A stretch of 64,000 bases of DNA from Quadrisphaera sp. RL12-1S (GTDB taxonomy: Bacteria; Actinomycetota; Actinomycetes; Actinomycetales; Quadrisphaeraceae). Both the position numbers and the translations under genes were made by a program. This document shows, one piece after another, positions 46,258-56,039 of the stretch; within the stretch, counting starts at the first letter, position 1, and each line of letters begins with the position of its first letter. The stretch is taken from assembly GCF_014270065.1 (NCBI RefSeq), contig NZ_JACNME010000003.1:62001-126000 (forward strand), given 5' to 3'. Below the pieces are notes generated by a model, which saw only the letters and a program-made list of their open reading frames with translations, had not been told where the DNA came from and did no database searches.

Positions 46258-48189
46258 TCAGAGCTGGGCGAGCAGGAAGTCGCGGCGCTTCTCCAGCACC
46301 TCCACGGACGCCGAGGCCGAGGCCGGCCCCGGCACGGCCTTGCGCAGCGCCACGTGCACCCGCGCGTGGGGCTCACCGGAGCGCGACGCCACCCGCGCCA
46401 CCAGCTGGTTCACCTCGCGGCGCAGCTCTGCGGCCGCGCGCCAGCCGGCCTGGCCCTCGTCGGGCTCGAAGCGCCCCGCCGTCGAGTCGGGGCCGCCGGC
46501 GGCGCCCGCGCCCCGGCCGCCCCCGCCGTCGTCGCCGCCGAGACCACCGAAGAGGTCGTCCTGGACGGCGGCAGCGGCCGCGGCGCGGCGGTGCTCCTCG
46601 TCGCGCTGGGAGAGCAGGTGCGCGGTCTGCTCGGGGGTGAGCATCCCCGCGAGCAGGCCGAGGTGCTCGCCGTCCTCCTCCGACAGCTCGGCCGGCGCCG
46701 AGCCCGCCAGCACGGCACGGCCCCCGTGGAGGACGTGCGCGAACTGGGCGTCGGCGTCGAGGGCGCGCCACTCGCGGGTCTCCCCCGCCGCGCGCTCGCG
46801 CGGCGGCAGCGGGTCGAGGTCCTCGCTGGCCTCCGCGGGCGGCGGGATGACGTGGTTGCGCTCCTCCTCCATGGAGGCGGCCAGCGTGAGCAGCGGGCGC
46901 ACGGCGGGCAGGAACACGGTGGCCGCCTCGTGGGGTCCGCGGCTGCGGACCACGCGCCCCACGGCCTGCGCGAAGAAGAGCGGGGTGCGGTAGCTCGTCA
47001 TCCAGGCCAGCACGGCCGCGCGCGGCACGTCGACGCCCTCGGACACCATGCGCACGCAGACCGCGATCCGCGTGGTGCCCGTGCCGAACTTCTCGATCTT
47101 CTTCGACGCCGTCGGGTCGTCGGACAGGATCAGCTCGGGCTTGGTGCCGGTGACCTTCTTGACGATGGCGGCGTAGGCGCGGGCGTCGTCCTGGTCGGAG
47201 GCCAGCACGAGCCCGGCCGCGTCGGGCATCCCGTGGGCGCGCAGGTGCGTGATGCGCTCGTCGACGGCGGCGATGACGTGCGGCACCCACTGGCCCTTGG
47301 GGTCGAGCACGGTCTTCCAGGCGGTCGCCTCGACGCTCTTGGTGCTCGGCTCGCTCAGCGACGCGGCGATGACCTCGCCCGCGCTGTTGCGCCAGCGCGC
47401 GGTGCCCGTGTACGCCGCGAACACCACGGGACGCACCACGCCGTCGCGCAGGGCCTCGCGGTAGCCGTACGTGTAGTCCGCTGCGGACCGCAGCTCGCCG
47501 GGCTCCCCGTCGGGCACCTCCGAGTACCGCACGAAGGGGATCCGCTCGCCGGGCTTGGTGCGGAACGGCGTCCCCGTGAGGCACAGGCGGCGGGCGGCCC
47601 GGTCGAAGGCCTCCTCGGCGGCCTCGCCCCAGCTGAGGCCGTCCCCGGCGTGGTGGACCTCGTCGAGGATGACCAGGGTCTTGGCAGCCGTGCACCGGGC
47701 GGCGTGCAGCGCCGGCTTGCCCGCCACCTGCGCGTACGTGGTGACGTAGCCCTTCGTCCCCGCGCGCACCGGGCCCACGGCGTTGGTGAGCGTCGGGTCG
47801 AGCACGATGCCCGCGGCGTCGGCGGCCTCCGCCCACTGCGTGCGCAGGTGGTCGGTGGGGGCGACGACGACGACGCGGGCGACCTCCCGGCGCGCGAGCA
47901 GCCGCGAGGCCAGCGTCAGGGCGAAGGTCGTCTTGCCGGCCCCGGGGGTCGCCGTGACGAGGTAGTCGGTCGGCTTCTCGGCCTCGTAGCGCCCCAGCGC
48001 CTGCGCCTGCCAGGCGCGCAGCGGGCGGCCGCCGTGCGACTCCACCGGGCCGACCACGGCGCCGGGGTCACCGGGCTGCTCGTCACGGGGCTGCTCGTCG
48101 GCGGCCTGCGCGAAGAGGTCGTCGGAGGCCTCCGCGGGCAGGTGTGCGGAGGCGCTTCTGCGGGCTCGCTGGAGCGGGGAGGAACTCAC
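46258..48189 (-). CDS. DEAD/DEAH-box helicase (XPB/UvrB-like SF2)
   Basis: A 643-residue SF2 helicase. The Q-like motif RPLRAWQAQALGRYEA, Walker A ATPGAGKTTFALTLA, DEVHHAG (motif II), LTGTPFR (motif III), VRMVSEGVDVPRAAVLAWM (motif V) and FFAQAVGRVVRSRG (motif VI) are present. The N-terminal 50 and central Gly-rich region (GGDDGGGGRGAGAAGG) are low complexity. The C-terminal domain of about 120 residues has no recognised family. Related actinobacterial helicases are thought to act in repair. GTG start overlaps the MFS gene stop (GTGA). Confidence 0.88.
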   Translation of the reverse strand: MSSSPLQRARRSASAHLPAEASDDLFAQAADEQPRDEQPGDPGAVVGPVESHGGRPLRAWQAQALGRYEAEKPTDYLVTATPGAGKTTFALTLASRLLARREVARVVVVAPTDHLRTQWAEAADAAGIVLDPTLTNAVGPVRAGTKGYVTTYAQVAGKPALHAARCTAAKTLVILDEVHHAGDGLSWGEAAEEAFDRAARRLCLTGTPFRTKPGERIPFVRYSEVPDGEPGELRSAADYTYGYREALRDGVVRPVVFAAYTGTARWRNSAGEVIAASLSEPSTKSVEATAWKTVLDPKGQWVPHVIAAVDERITHLRAHGMPDAAGLVLASDQDDARAYAAIVKKVTGTKPELILSDDPTASKKIEKFGTGTTRIAVCVRMVSEGVDVPRAAVLAWMTSYRTPLFFAQAVGRVVRSRGPHEAATVFLPAVRPLLTLAASMEEERNHVIPPPAEASEDLDPLPPRERAAGETREWRALDADAQFAHVLHGGRAVLAGSAPAELSEEDGEHLGLLAGMLTPEQTAHLLSQRDEEHRRAAAAAAVQDDLFGGLGGDDGGGGRGAGAAGGPDSTAGRFEPDEGQAGWRAAAELRREVNQLVARVASRSGEPHARVHVALRKAVPGPASASASVEVLEKRRDFLLAQL

Positions 48190-49661
48190 GGCCCGGCCAC
48201 GCTAGCCGCTCGCCCGCCCGCTCCGGGCTGGTTCGGCCAGCCCCCGGCGGGCCTCACGCGCAGCGCCACCGCCGCGGCCACCAGCCCGACCAGCGACAGC
48301 CCGCCGAAGACCAGGGCGAACGTCACCCCGCCGTCGGCGCTGGGCGCCGCGGAGGCCCCCGCGGCGGCGCCGGACAGGTCGGCGTGGAGGTCGGGCGCGG
48401 CGCCCAGGCGTGCGGCGAAGACCGCCCCGGCCACCCCGATGCCCACCACGGCGCCGAGGGCGTCGGACAGCTGGAGCGCGGCGCTGTGGCGCCCTCGCAG
48501 GTCCGGCGGGCTCATGGACAGCGTCAGCACGCTGGTGCTGGACAGCGTCAGGCCCATCCCGAGGCCGCCGACGGCCCAGACGCCGAGCACCGCCAGGCCG
48601 GGCAGCACGTGCAGCGACGGCAGCACGAGCAGCCCCACGGCGCAGGCCACGAGCAGCCCGCCGACCGCCATGAGGCGGGACCTGTCCATCCGCAGCCCCT
48701 GCCGCCCCTGCAGCGCCGAACCGAGGGTCCAGCCCATCGCCGCCCCCGTGAGCGCCAGCCCCGCCAGGGTGACCGGCAGCCCGCGCTCGAGCACCAGCAT
48801 GAGCGGCACGTACGACTCGGCGCCGAAGAACCCCGCGGTCATGAGGCCGCGGACGGCGATGACGCTCGGCAACCCGCGCCGGGCGCGCAGTGTGCCCTCC
48901 GGCAGCAGCGCCGGAAGGGCCAGCAGGACAGCGGCCAGGCCCACCAGCACCGTGACCACCGGGAGCAGGCGCAGCGGCACCAGCTCGGCGGCACCCGCCT
49001 GCGCCAGACCCGCGCCGGCCGCCACCCCCAGGCCCCGCAGCGCGCGCGAGCGCTGGCTGAGCAGACCCTCGCGCTCCGGGGCGCCGGCCTCCGGCGCCGG
49101 GGCGCCCAGGTGCCACAACCGGGGCAGCAGCACGGCACCGACCACCACGGCCAGCGGTGCCACGAGCAGGAACACCGCCCGCCAGCTCCACGCAGTGGCC
49201 AGCCAGCCCGCAGCCAGCGGGCCGATGACGGCGGGCAGCACCCACGCCGAGCTGATCCACGCGAAGACGCGGGGCCGCACCGCCTCGTCGAAGACGGCCC
49301 CGACCACGGCGTACAGGGAGACGACGAGCAGGCCGCCGCCCAGCCCGGAGACCGCGCGGCCGACGAGCAGCACGGTGAACGTCGGGGCGGTCCCGCAGAC
49401 CACCAGACCGCCGGCGAAGGCCAGCAGCCCCGCCACCACGGGCGTGCGCGGACCGCGGGCGTCCGCCCAGCCGCCGGCCAGCACCGTGCCCAGCAGGCTG
49501 GCGGTGAGGAAGAGGGAGAAGGCCAGGCCGTAGCGCCTCAGGCCGCCCAGCTCGTCGGCCACGACGGGCATGGCCGTGCTGACCGCCATCGCCTCGAAGG
49601 CGACCAGCGTGACCAGCGCGACGATGCCGGCGAGCGCGACCCGCAGCTCGCCGCGGATCAC
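48186..49661 (-). CDS. MFS transporter (drug exporter-like)
   Basis: A 491-residue protein with about 14 membrane helices. The N-terminal ALVTLVAFEAMAVSTAMPVVADELGG and the loop GGWADARGPRTPVVAG (motif A) fit drug/proton antiporters of the DHA2 kind; motif C-like GPLAAGWLATAWSWRAVFLL follows. The substrate cannot be told. GTG at 49661 overlaps the stop of the DUF3039 gene, and the stop overlaps the helicase start, so expression is coupled along the run. Confidence 0.87.
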   Translation of the reverse strand: MIRGELRVALAGIVALVTLVAFEAMAVSTAMPVVADELGGLRRYGLAFSLFLTASLLGTVLAGGWADARGPRTPVVAGLLAFAGGLVVCGTAPTFTVLLVGRAVSGLGGGLLVVSLYAVVGAVFDEAVRPRVFAWISSAWVLPAVIGPLAAGWLATAWSWRAVFLLVAPLAVVVGAVLLPRLWHLGAPAPEAGAPEREGLLSQRSRALRGLGVAAGAGLAQAGAAELVPLRLLPVVTVLVGLAAVLLALPALLPEGTLRARRGLPSVIAVRGLMTAGFFGAESYVPLMLVLERGLPVTLAGLALTGAAMGWTLGSALQGRQGLRMDRSRLMAVGGLLVACAVGLLVLPSLHVLPGLAVLGVWAVGGLGMGLTLSSTSVLTLSMSPPDLRGRHSAALQLSDALGAVVGIGVAGAVFAARLGAAPDLHADLSGAAAGASAAPSADGGVTFALVFGGLSLVGLVAAAVALRVRPAGGWPNQPGAGGRAASVAGP

Positions 49662-49996
49662 TCCCCCGCGCCGGAGCCCTTGCCGGAGCCCCCGCCGGAG
49701 CCGCCCTCGCGGGCGCGCATGCCCTCGATGACCTCCTTGCACATCGGGCACACGGGGAACTTGTTCGGGTCCCGCCCGGGGACCCAGACCTTCCCGCACA
49801 GGGCGATCACGGGCTCACCGGTGAGCGCGGACTCCAGCACCTTCTCCTTGCGGACGTAGTGCGCGTACCGCTCGTGGTCACCCGGCTCGACGGGCTGCTC
49901 GACGAGCTCCCGGTCGAGCAGAGCGGTGCCCGAGGAGGAGGTCCGCGGGTCCGCCGTCGCGGGGCTGGCGCTGGGGTCGGACAGCGGCTCGCTCAT
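49658..49996 (-). CDS. DUF3039 family protein
   Basis: A 112-residue protein matching DUF3039: HERYAHYVRKEKVLESALTGEPVIALCGKVWVPGRDPNKFPVCPMCKEVIEGM. The Cys in ALCGKVW and the CPMC pair are probable zinc ligands. The last 15 residues are Gly/Ser. The family is restricted to actinobacteria and its function is not known. ATG at 49996 is used; a longer frame reaches 50020. It lies 34 nt after yqgE. Confidence 0.88.
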   Translation of the reverse strand: MSEPLSDPSASPATADPRTSSSGTALLDRELVEQPVEPGDHERYAHYVRKEKVLESALTGEPVIALCGKVWVPGRDPNKFPVCPMCKEVIEGMRAREGGSGGGSGKGSGAGE

Positions 49997-50030
49997 GGAC
50001 CACAGCGTACGTCGTGGCACCGACGGGCCG

Positions 50031-50633
50031 TCAGTTCAGCGAGGGGTCCGACGGGTAGGACGCCACCCAGGCCAGCCGGCCGCCCTGGCGGCGCAGCACC
50101 GCGGCCCACAGGTCCTGCGGCGCGGCGGTGAACGCGTCCCCGGCCTCGCCGTCGACCACGTACCAGGAGCCCTCGGCCACCTCGTCCTCGAGCTGGCCGG
50201 CGCTCCAGCCGGCGTACCCCGCGAAGATCCGCAGGCCGGCGACACCCGGGGCCACCACCTCGGGCGGCGCGTCGAGGTCCACCACGCCCACCGAGCCCAC
50301 GATGCGCCGCACGCCCAGCGGCTCGGCGTCGTCCCCGGGCGCCCGGACCAGCCCCAGCGCGGAGTCGAGCCCCACCGGGCCGCCGCGGAACAGCTGGCCC
50401 GGTGCGGTGGTGTACGGCTGCCAGTCCGGCAGCACCGCGTCGACCGCCGTCGTCGTCGGGCGGTTCACCACCACCCCGAAGGCCCCGCCGTCGGCGGTGT
50501 GGTCGAGCAGGAGCACCACGCTGCGGCGGAACTCCTCCCCGGTCAGGGAGGGCGTGGCCACGAGGAGCCGTCCGGTCATCGACCACCCGTCGACCCCGGC
50601 CCCGGCCCGCTCCTCCCCCTTCCCGAGCGTCAC
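50031..50633 (-). CDS. YqgE/AlgH family protein
   Basis: A 200-residue YqgE/AlgH protein: TGRLLVATPSLTGEEFRRSVVLLLDHTADGGAFGVVVNRPT is the family signature, followed by LFRGGPVGLDSALGLVR and AGYAGWSAGQLEDEVAEGSWYV. The molecular function is not established. GTG at 50633 overlaps the VanZ-like stop (GTGA); the internal ATG at 50579 (MTGRLLVAT) is an alternative start that would drop 18 residues. Confidence 0.88.
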   Translation of the reverse strand: MTLGKGEERAGAGVDGWSMTGRLLVATPSLTGEEFRRSVVLLLDHTADGGAFGVVVNRPTTTAVDAVLPDWQPYTTAPGQLFRGGPVGLDSALGLVRAPGDDAEPLGVRRIVGSVGVVDLDAPPEVVAPGVAGLRIFAGYAGWSAGQLEDEVAEGSWYVVDGEAGDAFTAAPQDLWAAVLRRQGGRLAWVASYPSDPSLN

Positions 50634-50971
50634 GCGACCAGTCTGCCCCGCCGGGCCGGCAGCAGCAGCCCCACGAGCACGCCGGCGGCGTCCGCGAGGG
50701 CGTCCAGGGGGTCGCCGCTGCGGTGCGGCAGCACCCAGTGCTGCAGCAGCTCCGAGACCACCGCGTGGGCCAGGAGGACGACGACGAGCAGACGCACCCG
50801 GACGCCCGCCCGCCGCCCGGTCCAGGCCACGAGCGCGAAGACGGCCAGGTGGACCACCTTGTCAAGCACCGGGCCCACCAGCGGGACCTGGTCGGTGGAC
50901 GGCGCGCGCGGCGCGTAGAGCACCACCAGCTGCGCCAGCACCGCCGCAGCCAAGAGCAGCCGCGCCCTCAC
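50630..50971 (-). CDS. VanZ-like family membrane protein
   Basis: A 113-residue VanZ-like protein with about four helices; DKVVHLAVFALVAWTG and SELLQHWVLPHRSGDPLDALADAAGVLVGLLL are the conserved parts, the last with the typical D-x-D/N-x-x-G pattern at the final helix. VanZ lowers teicoplanin binding in enterococci, but most homologues have no tested role. GTG start overlaps the GGDEF gene stop and its own stop overlaps yqgE. Confidence 0.85.
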   Translation of the reverse strand: MRARLLLAAAVLAQLVVLYAPRAPSTDQVPLVGPVLDKVVHLAVFALVAWTGRRAGVRVRLLVVVLLAHAVVSELLQHWVLPHRSGDPLDALADAAGVLVGLLLPARRGRLVA

Positions 50972-52623
50972 CGGCCGGAGCGCTCTCCGGAGCGAGCGCG
51001 CTGCGCGCGGCGGCGGCGCTTGTCCTGGTACATGGCGGCGTCGGCGGCGGCCACCGCCTCGGCGACCGTCCGCCCCGCCTCCGCCCGGGCGGCACCCACC
51101 GACACCCGCAGCGGCAGGCCGTCGGCGGTGCGGGCCGCCTCCACGCCCGCGCGCAGGCGCGCCACCAGCGCGTCGACGTCGCCGACGCGCGGCACCAGCA
51201 CCGCGAACTCGTCCCCGCCGACGCGCGCCACCACGTCGGAGCTGTCGCGCAGGCAGGCCCGCAGCGCAGCACCGCAGGTGCGCAGCAGCTCGTCACCGGC
51301 GGCGTGCCCGTGCTCGTCGTTGACGCGCTTGAGGTCGTCCAGGTCGAGCAGCGCCACCGCCACCGGCACGCCGGCGTCCACCAGTCCCTGCGCGGCCGCG
51401 AGCTCGGAGTCCCACCGGTGGCGGCTGCCGACGTCGGTGAGGGCGTCGCGGCCCAGCTGCAGCCGCGTGTCGGACAGCTGCTGCTCCACCTTCTGGCGCG
51501 CGAGCACCACCGCCATCACGGTGCCGGCGGTGTGCACCAGCTGGGTGGCGATGCGGCGGCGCAGCGGGCTGAACGGCTGGGCCCCCGGGCCGGCGCGCAC
51601 GGCCAGGACGCCACCGGACGGGCCGCCGGGGTGGTCAGCGCCGCCCAGCGGAAGCACCAGCGCCGCCACCGCGCCGTCCTGGGGACGCAGCGGAGCACCC
51701 GCTGAGCTCCCGGGTGACGGTGCGGCACCGCCCACGGCGGCCCGGGCCGCCGCCAGCACGGCCGCGTCGTCGGCGCGCTCGAACGCGCTCCCGGCGTCCG
51801 GTCCCGGGGAGCCCGTCACCACGGTCACACCACCGGCGGCGAAGCTGGAGCTGCGGACCACGGCGGCCGGACCGCCGTCCAGCCACACCGCGGCGAGCCG
51901 GCAGCCGAGGGCGTCGAGCAGCACGTGGGCGACGCGCTGGACGGCCTCGGCGGGCGAGCCGCGCAGCGCACCGGTGAGCTCCTGCACGGCGTGCAGCGCG
52001 CGCAGCTCGTCGACCACGGGTCCCTCGAGTGAGCCGGTGCCCTCCCGGCCCGACCCGTCCGCGTGCGGCGGGACCGGCCCCCCGAGCGCCGTGGCCAGCC
52101 GCCGGGCGACGTCGCGGACCTCGGCGTCGGGGGCTGCGAGGAGGCGGTCGCTGCGGGTGCGTGCGCCGAGCACCACCAGCGCGTCGTCACCGCAGGCCAC
52201 CACGGCCGCGGTGGCCGCGCGGTAGCCGGCGACCACCGGGGCCGGGTCCACGGACAGCACCCGCACCACGGCTCCGCTGCGCAGCGCCCGGGCCACGAGG
52301 TGGTCGGCGTCGAGGTCGACAGGGGCCGGGACCTGGCCGGCGGCCACGGCGCCGGCGCCGTGGCCGGCCGCGTGCTGCCACCCACCGTCGGGTCCCGGTC
52401 GCAGGACCAGCGCGTCGTCGGCGCCGAGCGAGCCCGTCAGGTCAGCGGCGGAGGCGGCGGGGTGGCTGTTCCCGTGCACGCCGACCTCCACGCGTCCCTC
52501 AGCGGCGCACTCGGCGCCGCGCTCGACCGGGGCGGGGGTCCCCGCCTCCCGGTCCGGGAGTATCTCGCAGGTCGGGGGCACCGCGCGGCCGCCGGGCACT
52601 CCCCAGGCACGCAGAGCAACCAT
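50968..52623 (-). CDS. GAF/GGDEF diguanylate cyclase-like protein
   Basis: A 551-residue signalling protein. The C-terminal 170 residues are a GGDEF domain with an intact active-site motif RVGGDEFAVLVPR, preceded by DALTDVGSRHRWD and LLDLDDLKRVNDEHGH. It should therefore make cyclic di-GMP. Upstream is a GAF-like domain at about 220-390 (LHAVQELTGALRG..., VLLDALGCRLAAVWL) and a less clear sensor region at 55-200. No signal peptide or membrane helix is visible, so it acts in the cytoplasm. ATG at 52623, 14 nt after the phosphoketolase stop. Confidence 0.9.
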   Translation of the reverse strand: MVALRAWGVPGGRAVPPTCEILPDREAGTPAPVERGAECAAEGRVEVGVHGNSHPAASAADLTGSLGADDALVLRPGPDGGWQHAAGHGAGAVAAGQVPAPVDLDADHLVARALRSGAVVRVLSVDPAPVVAGYRAATAAVVACGDDALVVLGARTRSDRLLAAPDAEVRDVARRLATALGGPVPPHADGSGREGTGSLEGPVVDELRALHAVQELTGALRGSPAEAVQRVAHVLLDALGCRLAAVWLDGGPAAVVRSSSFAAGGVTVVTGSPGPDAGSAFERADDAAVLAAARAAVGGAAPSPGSSAGAPLRPQDGAVAALVLPLGGADHPGGPSGGVLAVRAGPGAQPFSPLRRRIATQLVHTAGTVMAVVLARQKVEQQLSDTRLQLGRDALTDVGSRHRWDSELAAAQGLVDAGVPVAVALLDLDDLKRVNDEHGHAAGDELLRTCGAALRACLRDSSDVVARVGGDEFAVLVPRVGDVDALVARLRAGVEAARTADGLPLRVSVGAARAEAGRTVAEAVAAADAAMYQDKRRRRAQRARSGERSGR

Positions 52624-52637
52624 CGCGTCACCATAGG

Positions 52638-55082
52638 TCAGAGCGAGGGGTCCCAGCGGAACCCGCTGATCTCTTCAGGGTCCTCGCCGGTCTCGTAGGC
52701 GTGGGCGCGGGCGGCCAGCCGGGCGTCGGCCATCTCCTGGCGCAGCCCGGCCTCCCTGACGCCCAGGCCGGGCACCCGGTCGATGACGTCCATGACGAGG
52801 CGGAACCTGTCGAGGTCGTTGCGGTGGACCATGTCGAAGGGCGTGGTGGTGGTCCCCTCCTCGATGAAGCCCCGCACGTGCAGGTGGTGGTGGCCGTTCC
52901 TGCGGTAGGTGAGGCGGTGCACCAGCGTCGGGTAGCCGTGGAAGGCGAACAGCACGGGCCGGTCGGTGGTGAACAGCGCGTCGTACTCGCGGTCCGGCAT
53001 GCCGTGGGGGTGCTCGCTCTCGGGCTGCAGGCGCATGAGGTCGACGACGTTGACGAACCGCACGCGCAGCTCGGGCAGCCGCCGGCGCAGGATCGCCGTC
53101 GCCGCGAGCGCCTCCTGGGTGGGGATGTCTCCCGCGCAGGCGATGACCACATCGGGCTCGACGCCCTCGTCGTTGGACGCCCACGCCCACCTGCCCAGGC
53201 CCCGGGTGCAGTGGGCCACCGCCTCGTCGACGGTGAGGTAGTCGAGGGCCTGCTGCTTGCCGGCGACGACGACGTTGACGTAGTGCTCGCTGCGCAGCAC
53301 GTGGTCCATGGTCGACAGCAGGGTGTTGGCGTCCGGCGGCAGGTAGACCCGCGTGATCTCGGCCTTCTTGGTGACCACGTGGTCGATGAAGCCCGGGTCC
53401 TGGTGGGAGAAGCCGTTGTGGTCCTGGCGCCAGACGTGGCTGGACAGCAGGTAGTTCAGGGACGCCAGCGGCCGGCGCCAGGGCAGCTGCCGGGTGGTCT
53501 TGAGCCACTTGGCGTGCTGGTTGACCATCGAGTCGACGATGTGGATGAACGCCTCGTAGCTGGTGAACAGCCCGTGGCGCCCGGTGAGGAGGTAGCCCTC
53601 CAGCCAGCCCTGGCACAGGTGCTCGGAGAGCACCTCCATGACGCGGCCGTTCCGCTGGACGTGGCTGTCGCCGTCGCGGGGTCCGTCGGCGAGCTGGCGG
53701 CCGGTGACGTCGAAGACGGCCTGGAGCCGGTTGCTGGCCACCTCGTCGGGGCCGAAGAGGCGGAAGGTCTCGGGGTTGGCGGCCATGACGTCGCGCAGCC
53801 ACTCGCCGAAGACCGTGGTGGGGCTGTGCACCTGCTCACCGGGCCGCGGCACGTCCACGCCGTAGGAGCGGAAGTCGGGCAGGCGCAGGGGCTTCTTCAC
53901 GAGGCCGCCGTTGGTGCGCGGGTTGGCGCTCATGCGGCGCTCGTCGCGGGGACGGTTGGCGAGGACGGCGTCGGTCGGGGCACCGGTGGGGTCGAAGAGC
54001 TCGGCGGCGCGGTAGCTCTCCAGCCAGGCGCGCAGCTGCTCGCGGTGCCCCTCGTCGGAGCGGACCTCGGACAGCGGCACCTGGTGGGCGCGCCACGTGC
54101 CCGCGACGGGCTGGCCGTCCACCTCGAGCGGGCCGGTCCACCCCTTCGGCGTGCGCAGCACGAGCACGGGCCAGCGGGGTCGGTCGCCCGGGTCGCCGTC
54201 GTGGGCGGCCGCGTGCTCGCGGGCGGAGCGCTGGTTCTCGGCGATGCGGTCCAGCGCGGTGTCCAGCGCCCAGGCCATGCGCTGGTGGACGGGGGTGGCG
54301 TCCTCGCCGTCGCCGGGCCCTGAGACCCACAGCGGGTCCCAGCCGGTGCCCCGCAGGTACTGCTCCAGCTCGTCGTCGTCCATGCGGGCCAGCACGGTGG
54401 GGTTGGCGATCTTGTAGCCGTTGAGGTGCAGCACGGGCAGCACCGCGCCGTCGCGGGCGGCGTCGAGGAACTTGTTCGCGTGCCAGGAGGCCGCCAGCGG
54501 ACCGGTCTCGGCCTCGCCGTCACCGATGACGCACACCGCCACGAGGTCGGGGTCGTCGAAGACCGCGCCGGTGGCGTGCACGAGTGCGTACCCGAGCTCA
54601 CCGCCCTCGTGGAGGGAGCCGGGCACGTCCGCCGCCGCGTGGCTGGGGATGCCCCCGGGGAAGGAGAACTGCCGGAACAGGCGCCGCATCCCCTCCTCGG
54701 TCTGGTCGACGTCGGGGTAGGCCTCGGTCCAGGCGCCCTCCAGCCAGGCGTTGGCCACCACCGCCGGGCCGCCGTGCCCGGGGCCCGCCACGAACAGCGC
54801 CTCGGTGTCGCGGTCCCTGATGGCGCGGTTGACGTGGCTCCACACGAAGTTCAGGCCCGGGGTGGTGCCCCAGTGGCCGAGCAGGCGGGCCTTGACGTGG
54901 TCCGGGCTGAGGGGCTCGCGCAGCAGCGGGTCGGCCTGGAGGTAGATCTGCCCCACCGACAGGTAGTTGGCGGCGCGCCACCAGTGGTCGACGGCGGCGA
55001 GGGCCTCCGCGTCCAGGACGTCGGGGACCAGGTCCCCCCCGGGGACGACGGGGACGGCGGGACGCGTGGCGAGGTCGGTCAT
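52638..55082 (-). CDS. xfp: phosphoketolase
   Basis: An 814-residue TPP enzyme splitting xylulose-5-P and/or fructose-6-P into acetyl-P and a smaller sugar phosphate. Motifs: [50 protein letters not shown], the TPP-binding [20 protein letters not shown], and [22 protein letters not shown]. Whether it prefers one or both sugars cannot be read. No acetate kinase or phosphotransacetylase lies nearby. ATG at 55082 is followed by TDLATRPAV. Confidence 0.96.
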   Translation of the reverse strand: MTDLATRPAVPVVPGGDLVPDVLDAEALAAVDHWWRAANYLSVGQIYLQADPLLREPLSPDHVKARLLGHWGTTPGLNFVWSHVNRAIRDRDTEALFVAGPGHGGPAVVANAWLEGAWTEAYPDVDQTEEGMRRLFRQFSFPGGIPSHAAADVPGSLHEGGELGYALVHATGAVFDDPDLVAVCVIGDGEAETGPLAASWHANKFLDAARDGAVLPVLHLNGYKIANPTVLARMDDDELEQYLRGTGWDPLWVSGPGDGEDATPVHQRMAWALDTALDRIAENQRSAREHAAAHDGDPGDRPRWPVLVLRTPKGWTGPLEVDGQPVAGTWRAHQVPLSEVRSDEGHREQLRAWLESYRAAELFDPTGAPTDAVLANRPRDERRMSANPRTNGGLVKKPLRLPDFRSYGVDVPRPGEQVHSPTTVFGEWLRDVMAANPETFRLFGPDEVASNRLQAVFDVTGRQLADGPRDGDSHVQRNGRVMEVLSEHLCQGWLEGYLLTGRHGLFTSYEAFIHIVDSMVNQHAKWLKTTRQLPWRRPLASLNYLLSSHVWRQDHNGFSHQDPGFIDHVVTKKAEITRVYLPPDANTLLSTMDHVLRSEHYVNVVVAGKQQALDYLTVDEAVAHCTRGLGRWAWASNDEGVEPDVVIACAGDIPTQEALAATAILRRRLPELRVRFVNVVDLMRLQPESEHPHGMPDREYDALFTTDRPVLFAFHGYPTLVHRLTYRRNGHHHLHVRGFIEEGTTTTPFDMVHRNDLDRFRLVMDVIDRVPGLGVREAGLRQEMADARLAARAHAYETGEDPEEISGFRWDPSL

Positions 55083-55174
55083 GCTCTCCTACCTACCCGG
55101 TGCCGGGGGTGTTCACGCCGTCCGGGAGGCGTCCACCGGATGACCTGTCGGCCCTGGTGCGCGAGGCTGGGCCC

Positions 55175-55777
55175 GTGGCAGCTGAGCGCTTCGCGTACGG
55201 GCCGGGCACGGCCCTGGTGGTGGTGGACGTCCAGGTCGACTTCGCCGACCCCTCCGGCTCCCTGTACGTCACCGGTGGGCAGGACGTGGTGCCGTTGGTC
55301 AACGCCGAGGTGGAGGCGGCCACGGCTGCGGGCTCCCCGGTGGTCTTCACGCAGGACTGGCACCCCGAGCACACCCCGCACTTCGCGGCCGACGGCGGGA
55401 TCTGGCCGGCGCACTGCGTGGCGGGCACGCCCGGCGCGGAGCTGCACCCGGCGCTGGCCGTGCCCAGCGGTGCGCCGAGGGTGCGCAAGGGCACCGGCGC
55501 GGAGGACGGCTACTCCGGCTTCTCCGAGCTGGACCTGGCGTCGGGACGCCGCGAGGCCACCGTGCTGGGAGACCTGCTCGACGCCCACGGGGTGCGGCGC
55601 GTCGTCGTCGTCGGCCTCGCCGGCGACTACTGCGTCAAGGCCACCGCGCTGGACGGCGCAGCGCGGGGGCTGGCGGTGCAGGTGCCGCTGGAGCTGACGC
55701 GGTTCGTGCTCCTGGATGACGGCGACGACGAGCGCGCGGTGGCCGAGATGCGCTCCGCCGGCGTCGAGGTGCTCTGA
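55175..55777 (+). CDS. nicotinamidase/isochorismatase-family hydrolase
   Basis: A 200-residue cysteine hydrolase. The catalytic triad is visible: Asp in ALVVVDVQVDFAD, Lys in RVRKGTGAEDGYSGF, and Cys in VGLAGDYCVKAT. The metal site is in FTQDWHPEHTPHF (Asp, His, His), which is characteristic of nicotinamidase PncA. A GTG at 55175 is chosen because the next upstream in-frame GTG (55100) would leave only 17 nt to the divergent phosphoketolase start. It probably recycles nicotinamide to nicotinate for NAD salvage. I leave the symbol empty since a broader hydrolase role is possible. Confidence 0.85.
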   Translation: MAAERFAYGPGTALVVVDVQVDFADPSGSLYVTGGQDVVPLVNAEVEAATAAGSPVVFTQDWHPEHTPHFAADGGIWPAHCVAGTPGAELHPALAVPSGAPRVRKGTGAEDGYSGFSELDLASGRREATVLGDLLDAHGVRRVVVVGLAGDYCVKATALDGAARGLAVQVPLELTRFVLLDDGDDERAVAEMRSAGVEVL

Positions 55778-55833
55778 CCCCCCGCCACCTGCGACGACCA
55801 CGAGATCCAGACCCGCCGGGACCCCCACCCCCG

Positions 55834-55861
55834 CCACGATCATGCAGCTGCGCGCCACATC
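55834..55861 (+). repeat. dispersed intergenic repeat, copy 1
   Basis: A 28-bp sequence beginning CCACGATCATGCAGCTGC that matches the copy at 63955 at 23 of 28 positions and the inverted copy at 55905 similarly. Located in the 262-bp gap between the nicotinamidase-like and DUF4349 genes, which otherwise holds no gene. Confidence 0.65.
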
Positions 55862-55904
55862 CCGACGCGACGGGACCCGCGTGCAACGTCCTTGATCGTC
55901 GCGA

Positions 55905-55932
55905 GAGGTGGCGCTCAGGTGCGTGATCGTCG
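55905..55932 (-). repeat. dispersed intergenic repeat, copy 2 (inverted)
   Basis: On the minus strand this reads CGACGATCACGCACCTGAGC followed by GCCACCTC and matches the copy at 63955 at 26 of 28 positions. It is inverted relative to copy 1, 43 bp away, so the pair can fold into a large hairpin. A second TGATCGTCGCG lies 31 bp to its left. Confidence 0.75.
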
Positions 55933-56039
55933 CGGGGAGGGGGACGGGTAGGGCACCCAGGCGGACGACGGCGGTCACGATCACGTCACGGCGCCCGCCG
56001 CGCTGCAACGCGGCAGCACCCGAGCGGCGTCGTGCGGGC

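Noticed and set aside
46061-49533. A 1206-codon plus frame spanning the repeat array and helicase
   Set aside because: Antisense shadow; it passes through the noncoding repeats only because 42 is a multiple of three.
55778-56039. A coding start for DUF4349 at 55908
   Set aside because: The open frame runs through the dispersed repeat; the ATG at 56040 begins a proper lipoprotein signal.
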